A DNA stretch of 6,300 nt from Chitinophagia bacterium (lineage in GTDB: Bacteria; Bacteroidota; Bacteroidia; Chitinophagales; Chitinophagaceae), in the NCBI GenBank assembly GCA_010021705.1, contig RGMU01000094.1:1-6300 (forward strand), written 5' to 3'. Positions 1-4,893 of the stretch are shown here, one piece after another. The notes under the pieces are model-generated. The model made no database searches and was not told the DNA's origin. It saw nothing but the letters and a program-made list of their open reading frames with translations. Each line of letters starts with the position of its first letter. The stretch's first letter is position 1. The position numbers and the translations under genes are program-made.

Positions 1-135
1 CTTGTTGGTTAACGGTTGTTGCATTAATTTTTGATAATAAGGGGCAAGATTTTCCCATGTGGTTACGGTAAAATCTTGGGGCAAAAATTTCCTTTTTAGC
101 GGCTCTAAAGGCTGGTATGTGCTGTTGATGGACAT
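1..135 (-). CDS. M3-family oligoendopeptidase, N-terminal fragment (cut by left edge)
   Basis: This is an open frame of 45 codons with no stop, reading left from an ATG at 135-133 and leaving the window at base 1. The N-terminus contains KRKFLPQDFTVTTWENLAPYY followed by a run like QKLMQQPLTNK. The pattern of a basic stretch, FLP.DF.V..WE.L.PY and then a short helix before a 'P(I/L)' turn is what I recall from the start of Bacteroidota M3-family oligoendopeptidases (PepF/thimet-like zinc metallopeptidases). These are cytosolic enzymes that cut short peptides. The family is usually about 560-600 residues, so over 90 percent of the protein, including the HExxH zinc motif, lies outside the window. 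There is no signal peptide. A TAnnTTTG box 25 bp upstream supports this start. The assignment rests on N-terminal resemblance only. Confidence 0.72.
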   Translation of the reverse strand, partial: MSINSTYQPLEPLKRKFLPQDFTVTTWENLAPYYQKLMQQPLTNK

Positions 136-160
136 AATTAAAATTGAATAGATAAGGCAA

Positions 161-168
161 CAAATGTA
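161..168 (-). promoter_or_regulatory. Putative Bacteroidota -7 box for the M3 peptidase gene
   Basis: On the minus strand this reads TACATTTG, a perfect match to the Bacteroidota sigma-A -7 consensus TAnnTTTG. Its inner edge is 25 bp from the ATG at 135, the same spacing as between the box and ATG of the rightward adhesin gene. No good TTG -33 element sits 17-23 bp further upstream; the region there is an A-run (T-run on the minus strand). The promoter may therefore be weak or need an activator. Confidence 0.5.
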
Positions 169-243
169 GGTTTATTTAATGAAAAAAAATGTGATGATGT
201 AACAACCAAAACATTAAGCACCCAACAGCCCAAACCAAAAATA

Positions 244-458
244 CAACATCAAAAAAAAGTGATGTTGTTGCCAACTGAAAAATGAGGGTACAACATCAAA
301 AAAATATGATGTTGATACCAACTGAAAAATGAAATACAACATCAAAAAAAAGTGAGATTGTTGCCGACTAAAAAATGAGGATACAACATCAAAAAAATAT
401 GATGTTGATGCCAACTAAAAAATGAGCGTTCAACATCAAAAAAATATGATGTTGTAGC
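244..458. repeat. Tandem array of five ~47-bp units, each with an 8-bp inverted repeat
   Basis: Left arms CAACATCA start at 244, 291, 337, 384 and 431, giving periods of 47, 46, 47 and 47 bp. Right arms TGATGTTG lie at 260, 307, 400 and 447; the third unit has a degenerate arm TGAGATTG at 353. Each hairpin has an 8-bp stem around an 8-base A-rich loop (T-rich on the other strand). It is followed by a conserved spacer containing (A/T)TGCCAACT(G/A)AAAAATGAG. The spacer's CAAC can also pair with the GTTG of the right arm, giving an alternative 4-bp stem in units 1, 2 and 4. The fifth unit loses similarity after about 458. The array fills most of the 136-466 spacer between two leftward genes. The remainder (169-243) is AT-rich, with a degenerate TGATGATG at 192 and nothing else I can name. 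No T-run follows the stems, so they are not ordinary terminators. The function is unknown. Confidence 0.93.
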
Positions 459-466
459 AAACAATA

Positions 467-1357
467 TCACACCCCTTCAACATCATTATTACGCTTGTGC
501 TTCCACCTGCGGTGAGACCATAGCCATATTTCGGGCATTGCGTTAATGTCTTTTTCTAAACGGTGGGTGTGCATATTTGTGATTTCGCCATCGGAGGTGT
601 TTTGGGGGTTTTCTACTAATATTTCGGCATCAAGGGTGTAGTAGCCTCGCTTTACTTTTTTTATGGAAATATAAACAATAGGTAGATTTAATTTTCTGGC
701 AATTATTTCCGTTCCCTTAAACACAGGGGTGTCTTGGTGTAAAAAAGTTGTCCAATGGGTGTTGTGGGTAGAAGGCGTTTGGTCGGCAATAAAGGCGGTG
801 GCATTGAGTTCGTTTTTCACGCGTACCATGTCTTTGTAGGTGTTGTTCATGGCTATGAGTTTAGTGCCAAAGCGGGAACGCATGTTATACATTAATTTAT
901 CAAAATGCGGGTTGGTAAGCGGATGATAAATAACATATAGTTGATGCCGGCAAGCAAGGCTAAAGGCATTACCGCCCCACTCCCAATTTCCCCAATGCCC
1001 CAACACCAAAATAATGCTTTGCTTGCGGTCTGCAAAGTTGTTAAACAGCTTTTGCGCTTGGGGAGTGATGGCGCAACGCCGCTGCATGGCTTGCTTGCTG
1101 ATGGTGAGGGTTTTAAAGGTTTCAAGGGTGAGGTCTGCAAAATATTGGCAATATTTTTTATATATGGCATGAATTTCAGCAGGAGAATGATTGGGGAAAG
1201 AGCGTGTTAAATTGCCTATTATTACCTGCTTTCGGTATTGAAAAATGCCAAACAGTATAAAGTTTAGCGCAGCGGATAAAAGATAAAGTACCGGAAAGGG
1301 TAATAAAGCAATAAGATAAATTATTGGTAAAAAGCAGTAAAACGCAATTTTTTTCAA
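467..1357 (-). CDS. Lysophospholipid/lipid A acyltransferase (LpxL/HtrB family)
   Basis: This 296-residue protein transfers an acyl chain in membrane-lipid synthesis, most likely the late acylation of lipid A at the cytoplasmic face of the inner membrane; an aminolipid substrate is possible. The N-terminus (about residues 4-37) is a hydrophobic anchor. It is followed by YRKQVIIGNLTRSFP (41-55), typical of the family. The catalytic HX4(D/E) motif is HWGNWE, with His121 and Glu126. AFIADQTP (188-195) matches the conserved DQ block, and PEIWLWSHRRWK (275-286) matches the C-terminal W.H.R.K signature. Length is normal for the family (about 290-310). The chosen start is a TTG at 1357-1355, because it gives MKKIAFYCFLPIIYL, the usual start for relatives. 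An in-frame stop lies five codons upstream and there is no ATG near the N-terminus. It stands alone, divergent from the adhesin gene. No intrinsic terminator is seen after its TGA stop; the palindromic repeat array starts there. Confidence 0.9.
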   Translation of the reverse strand: MKKIAFYCFLPIIYLIALLPFPVLYLLSAALNFILFGIFQYRKQVIIGNLTRSFPNHSPAEIHAIYKKYCQYFADLTLETFKTLTISKQAMQRRCAITPQAQKLFNNFADRKQSIILVLGHWGNWEWGGNAFSLACRHQLYVIYHPLTNPHFDKLMYNMRSRFGTKLIAMNNTYKDMVRVKNELNATAFIADQTPSTHNTHWTTFLHQDTPVFKGTEIIARKLNLPIVYISIKKVKRGYYTLDAEILVENPQNTSDGEITNMHTHRLEKDINAMPEIWLWSHRRWKHKRNNDVEGV

Positions 1358-1388
1358 ACGATACCTAAGCTAAAATAGTAACGAAAAT

Positions 1389-1419
1389 CTATCATAAGCC
1401 GGAATAACGGCTATGATAG
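1389..1419. promoter_or_regulatory. Strong 12-bp inverted repeat in the divergent intergenic region
   Basis: The left arm CTATCATAAGCCG (1389-1401) and right arm CGGCTATGATAG (1408-1419) pair over 12 bp with a single bulged A, around a 6-base loop GAATAA. On the plus strand the stem is followed by TTAAAAACC, so it is not a rho-independent terminator in that direction, and it lies upstream of the adhesin promoter. On the minus strand it is followed by ATTTTCG and would sit in the 5' leader of the acyltransferase if transcription starts near 1437. It may be an operator for a dimeric regulator (about 20 bp upstream of the -33 box) or a leader hairpin that attenuates the acyltransferase. The structure is certain; its role is inferred. 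Confidence 0.6.
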
Positions 1420-1439
1420 TTAAAAACCTTATATCTGAA

Positions 1440-1471
1440 TTGCAAAAATATAAAATATAGCTATACCTTTG
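1440..1471 (+). promoter_or_regulatory. Bacteroidota sigma-A type promoter of the adhesin operon
   Basis: TTG at 1440-1442 and TACCTTTG at 1464-1471 are separated by 21 bp, a good match to the Bacteroidota consensus TTTG/TTG, 17-23 bp, TAnnTTTG. Transcription should start near 1477, leaving a leader of about 19 nt before the ATG at 1496. Because the TTG at 1469 is part of this box, the longer reading of the adhesin (start at 1469) is excluded. Confidence 0.75.
1443..1450 (-). promoter_or_regulatory. Possible -7 box for the leftward acyltransferase gene
   Basis: On the minus strand this reads TATTTTTG, matching TAnnTTTG. It lies between the -33 and -7 elements of the rightward promoter, so the two promoters would overlap and compete. 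No TTG is found at the right distance upstream on the minus strand, and the sequence is AT-rich, so a chance match is quite possible. If real, the acyltransferase leader would be about 80 nt and include the hairpin at 1389-1419. Confidence 0.3.
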
Positions 1472-1495
1472 CCCCGAAATAAATTAAAGAATTCT

Positions 1496-4400
1496 ATGAT
1501 ACAACATCAACTCTCTTTCTCTTCCTCACTACCTAACAAAAAGCACCTAAAACTATTTCTTTCGCTATTAGCGTTGCTTTTCATTTCTAAAACAGCTTCT
1601 GCTACCGTTGTTCCGGTGTTTACACGGGGTGCTGTTCAAAATGTAATTTATTGTGCGAACACAAACCCCATTATTATTGATACATTGCTAACGGTAAATG
1701 ATGATAACACCACCGATACTTTAACATGGAGTATGCTTACAGCCCCAAGCCGCGGTTCGTTATCAATTCTTCCCTTCACCGATGACACATCATTAACCGT
1801 ATTTACTACCCCTAATGGTAGTATTAGGTATAGTCCGCTTCCGGGTACGATAATGGACTCGTTTGATGTTCAAGTGAGCAATGGCGTTGATATAGCCACA
1901 ACGCGCATTATTGTAACGATAAAGCCGATTCCGCACTTAACTTCGGGTTTAACTCCTGGGGGTTTTTGTAATGGCGATACCTTTACTTACCGTGCTACTT
2001 TTGACCTGATAGGTACTACTTTTAGCTGTGAACGCCCCCTAATAGCAGGGATAGGCAACATACCCGCCACTTTTACGACAGATTCAATTGCAGAAGTGAT
2101 AGACAACAGTACTGATACTACGATAAGGGTAAGCTACATATATATAATGGAGAATAACGGCTGTGCCGATACGCAAACCGTTGTGGTAAATGCCAACCCG
2201 ATACCTACCCTTTCAAGTAGCGTAACGCCTCCGGCAGCTTGTAGCTACAATGCTTACAGCTACATTAATACAAGTGCCACACCCGGTGCGCGGTTTAGCT
2301 GGCACAGGGATAGTGTTGCGGGCATTAGCAACAGTGCCAGAAGCGGTATGACAGATACTATTATAGAACATTTTGTGAACACTACCGATACTGCGCTTAT
2401 GGTTACTTATATGGATACTGTACGTGCCAACGGCTGTATGAGCACTGCTACCATAACACTAACCGTAAACCCTACGGCACGTTTGGCAAGTGGTCGCACT
2501 CCTTCGCCTATATGTGACGGCAGTAACTTTATGTATGTGCCTACCGCAACGATAGGTAACACTACCTTTAGCTGGAGAAGGGATACCGTTATTGGGCTTA
2601 GCAATGCAACAACCACCGGTATTGATACCATTAATGAAGTGCTAAACAACACCCTTTCTAGCACAGTTAGCGTACCTTACTATTACGAATTATCCGATAC
2701 TTTTGGTTGCCGGTATTCAGACACTGTTAGCTTATCCGTGAATCCTACGCCCCGCTTAACGGGTAGCTTGGCAGATACAATATGCGATAATGCTACATAT
2801 AGAAGAATGCTAACAAGTGCCACTACCGGTACTATGATAATGTGGCACAGAGACACTGTGCGAGGCATTAGCAATGCTATGGGGCACAGTTCCGACTCTA
2901 TAGTAGAAAGGCTCATTAATACTACAAATGCACCGGTATTGGTAGTTTACTTAGATACACTTATGGCAGCAGGCTGTATGAGCACTACGTCAACTACGCT
3001 ATTGGTGAAACCTACACCGGTTAATACAACTACATTAACGAACAGGGTGTGTAGCGGTGCACCTTATTCTTACAATTATGTACCTTCTGTTAGCGGTAGT
3101 TCGGTAACATGGGTGCGCAATGCTGTTGTGGGTGTAGCCAATCCAACCCAAAGCAGCATTACGGACTCTATCCGTGAAACATTGACAGATACGGTAGCCA
3201 CATCGGTAGCCGTGATTTACAATGCTACCATTAGCTTAAACGGTTGTTCATCAAATCGTTCGGATTCTGTGTGGGTGCACCCTATACCGGTATTGCGTAC
3301 CAGTCTTACGCCTGCGGGTATTTGCGACAGCACTTTGTTTAACTATCCGGCTGCAAGTGCTACACCGGGTACGGTAATTACATGGAGCAGGGCAGCGGTA
3401 AGCGGTATTGCAAATGCTGCGAATAGCGGTACCGGCAATCCTAATGAAGTGTTAGACAACACGAATGCCAATACTATTCCGGTGATGTATGTGGATACTT
3501 TACGTGCCAACGGCTGTAGTAACATTCAAAACGTTACGGTTAATGTATATCCTACGCCACTATTAAGCTCTTCAACAACGGCTACTCCGGTATGCGACAG
3601 TGTGTTGTTTGCCTATACCTACGCGAGCTTAACAGCCGGCACAACCTACTTATGGTCAAGGAATGCCGTACCGGGTATTGTTAACATCACAAGCGTGAAC
3701 AATGCGGGTAACATCACCGAGTATTTAGACAATGATACCACAATGCCGGTAGTTGTAGTTTATACCATAACGCTTACAGCCAATGGTTGCAGCCACTCAC
3801 AAACCATGAATGTTACGATTAATCCTTCTCCAAAATTAAGCTCTGCGTTAACGGCAACTCGCTGCTCAGGTAGCGCATTTACCTACACACCAACAAGCGC
3901 AACAACGGGTACTTCGTACTCATGGGCAAGGGCTACTATGGCGGGCATTACACCGGTAGGTTCAAGTGGTTCAAACAACATTAATGAAACGCTTATAAAC
4001 ACTACAAATACAGCTAAAGTAGTTCCATACGTTTATAATCTTTCCGCAAACGGCTGCTCTAAATCACAGACTATCAATTTAACCGTTAATCCTATTCCTG
4101 CCCGCCCAGTTATTGCTATTCGCCCTAATGATACGGTTTGTCTTAACTCAGGGTATCACAATGTGGGGATATTAGGTTCTTCCGATACCACAGTTAGGTT
4201 TACATGGGGGGCACGCAATGCTACGCTATGGAGTTCCGGTAGCGGGCGTGTAAATGCCTTAGTTGACTTTAACATGCCGGGTAAAGCCATTATTTATGTG
4301 CAGTCATACATTAAAGGTTCGCCTGCGTGTTATTCACAAGATAGTGTGTCTGTTTATGTGAGAACTACAGGAGCTACAAGAGCATCTGTATGGTATTTCC

Positions 4401-4870
4401 AAAACAGATTTGCTTGTATTCCTGCGGTATTTGACAGCTACCAATGGGGTTATGATGACCAAACCACTTTAGACTCTACCCTACTACCGGGTGAAACTGA
4501 CCAAGACTACTATTGTCCGTCTCCATTAGCCAATAAGCTATATTGGGTAATTACAACAAACGGTGGTTGCAGAACTAAAACATATTTAAGCAATCCGCTT
4601 GGTATATCACCTGCTACGATGAATGGCGAAGTAAGCGTTACGCTGTTTCCTAACCCAGCCGAAGATATTTTGAATGTGGAAATAAACACATTGCAATATC
4701 AAGGTTTGGACATTGCAGTGGTGGACATTACGGGTAAACAATTAGCGCATTACAATGTTGGAAGTAAAAATAATGCGATAGACGTTAGTAGTTTGCAAAA
4801 TGGTATGTATTTTGTGGTAACTTCTCAAAATGGCGTTAAGCTAAACACATCAAAATTTATTAAAAACTAA
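1496..4870 (+). CDS. Secreted multi-domain adhesin-like protein with PKD-like repeats and T9SS sorting domain
   Basis: This 1124-residue protein is exported by Sec and then by the type IX secretion system to the cell surface or medium. The order is as follows. A signal peptide spans about residues 1-36, with a basic stretch NKKHLK, a hydrophobic core LFLSLLALLFI and an AxA-type site near TASA/TVV. An Ig/cadherin-like domain follows (about 40-142; motif GSIRYSP...DSFDVQVSNG). Eight PKD-like domains occupy 143-864, then a degenerate ninth (865-about 960) and a linker with YQWGYDD and YYWVITTNGGC-like text. A T9SS type A C-terminal domain ends the protein (about 1046-1124; LFPNPAED, VVDITGKQL, LQNGMYFV, KFIKN). 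The ATG at 1496 is chosen because a promoter box covers the only upstream in-frame start (TTG 1469). No enzymatic domain is visible, so binding or adhesion is inferred. The next gene follows after 23 bp without a terminator. Confidence 0.88.
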   Translation: MIQHQLSFSSSLPNKKHLKLFLSLLALLFISKTASATVVPVFTRGAVQNVIYCANTNPIIIDTLLTVNDDNTTDTLTWSMLTAPSRGSLSILPFTDDTSLTVFTTPNGSIRYSPLPGTIMDSFDVQVSNGVDIATTRIIVTIKPIPHLTSGLTPGGFCNGDTFTYRATFDLIGTTFSCERPLIAGIGNIPATFTTDSIAEVIDNSTDTTIRVSYIYIMENNGCADTQTVVVNANPIPTLSSSVTPPAACSYNAYSYINTSATPGARFSWHRDSVAGISNSARSGMTDTIIEHFVNTTDTALMVTYMDTVRANGCMSTATITLTVNPTARLASGRTPSPICDGSNFMYVPTATIGNTTFSWRRDTVIGLSNATTTGIDTINEVLNNTLSSTVSVPYYYELSDTFGCRYSDTVSLSVNPTPRLTGSLADTICDNATYRRMLTSATTGTMIMWHRDTVRGISNAMGHSSDSIVERLINTTNAPVLVVYLDTLMAAGCMSTTSTTLLVKPTPVNTTTLTNRVCSGAPYSYNYVPSVSGSSVTWVRNAVVGVANPTQSSITDSIRETLTDTVATSVAVIYNATISLNGCSSNRSDSVWVHPIPVLRTSLTPAGICDSTLFNYPAASATPGTVITWSRAAVSGIANAANSGTGNPNEVLDNTNANTIPVMYVDTLRANGCSNIQNVTVNVYPTPLLSSSTTATPVCDSVLFAYTYASLTAGTTYLWSRNAVPGIVNITSVNNAGNITEYLDNDTTMPVVVVYTITLTANGCSHSQTMNVTINPSPKLSSALTATRCSGSAFTYTPTSATTGTSYSWARATMAGITPVGSSGSNNINETLINTTNTAKVVPYVYNLSANGCSKSQTINLTVNPIPARPVIAIRPNDTVCLNSGYHNVGILGSSDTTVRFTWGARNATLWSSGSGRVNALVDFNMPGKAIIYVQSYIKGSPACYSQDSVSVYVRTTGATRASVWYFQNRFACIPAVFDSYQWGYDDQTTLDSTLLPGETDQDYYCPSPLANKLYWVITTNGGCRTKTYLSNPLGISPATMNGEVSVTLFPNPAEDILNVEINTLQYQGLDIAVVDITGKQLAHYNVGSKNNAIDVSSLQNGMYFVVTSQNGVKLNTSKFIKN
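1922..4087 (+). repeat. Eight tandem PKD-like domains (89-91 residues each) within the adhesin
   Basis: Unit starts are 1922, 2195, 2468, 2741, 3008, 3278, 3548 and 3821, each opening with a (N/K/H/Y)P.P.L-type motif. The common pattern is a first Cys after 'TP..', then an aromatic-rich strand, S(A)T.GT.(F/Y).W.R..V.GI.N, an (N)E.L.NT strand, V.Y...L.ANGC with the second Cys, and a final T..V.V strand. Two cysteines about 55-60 residues apart occur in every unit, suggesting one disulfide per domain. The units resemble the PKD-like family common in Bacteroidota surface proteins. They have diverged clearly at DNA level, so the array is old. A ninth unit from 4088 keeps only the outline (NPIPARP, VCLNS, FTWGAR, PACYSQD). 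In unit 1 the core Trp of the W.R motif is Cys178. Confidence 0.88.
4631..4867 (+). other. Type IX secretion C-terminal sorting domain
   Basis: The last 79 residues of the adhesin fit the Por secretion tail (type A sorting domain): VSVTLFPNPAEDILNVEI, then a strand with VDITGKQL, then ID.SSLQNGMYFV and a basic end KFIKN. In this family the domain directs passage through the T9SS translocon and is usually cleaved, with attachment of the mature protein to a surface lipopolysaccharide in some species. It implies that the genome encodes the Por/Gld/Spr machinery, none of which lies in this window. Confidence 0.92.
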
Positions 4871-4893
4871 AATAATATTTAACTACAATAGCA

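Noticed and set aside
214..414. A 66-residue minus-strand frame rich in Phe, Ser and Gln made of two 31-residue repeats
   Set aside because: It lies wholly inside the palindromic repeat array, needs a TTG start, and its internal repeat follows directly from the 93-bp DNA dimer. No promoter or recognisable domain supports it.
244..458. A CRISPR array or an origin with iterons
   Set aside because: There are no variable spacers between repeats, no cas genes, and no replication initiator gene or DnaA boxes in the window.
892..1210. Two overlapping open frames within the acyltransferase gene (minus 892-1170 and plus 941-1210)
   Set aside because: They are in other frames of a gene with a clear catalytic motif and have no independent support.
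1389..1419. A dif/Xer recombination site, because two arms flank a 6-bp centre
   Set aside because: The arms are nearly perfect complements ending in CCG/CGG at the centre and do not resemble XerC/XerD arms, which end in TAA/TTA next to the core.
2407..3525. Three minus-strand open frames opposite the PKD-like array (2407-2664, 2683-2916, 3343-3525)
   Set aside because: They recur at matching places opposite similar repeat units, as expected for antisense shadows of a repeated coding sequence.
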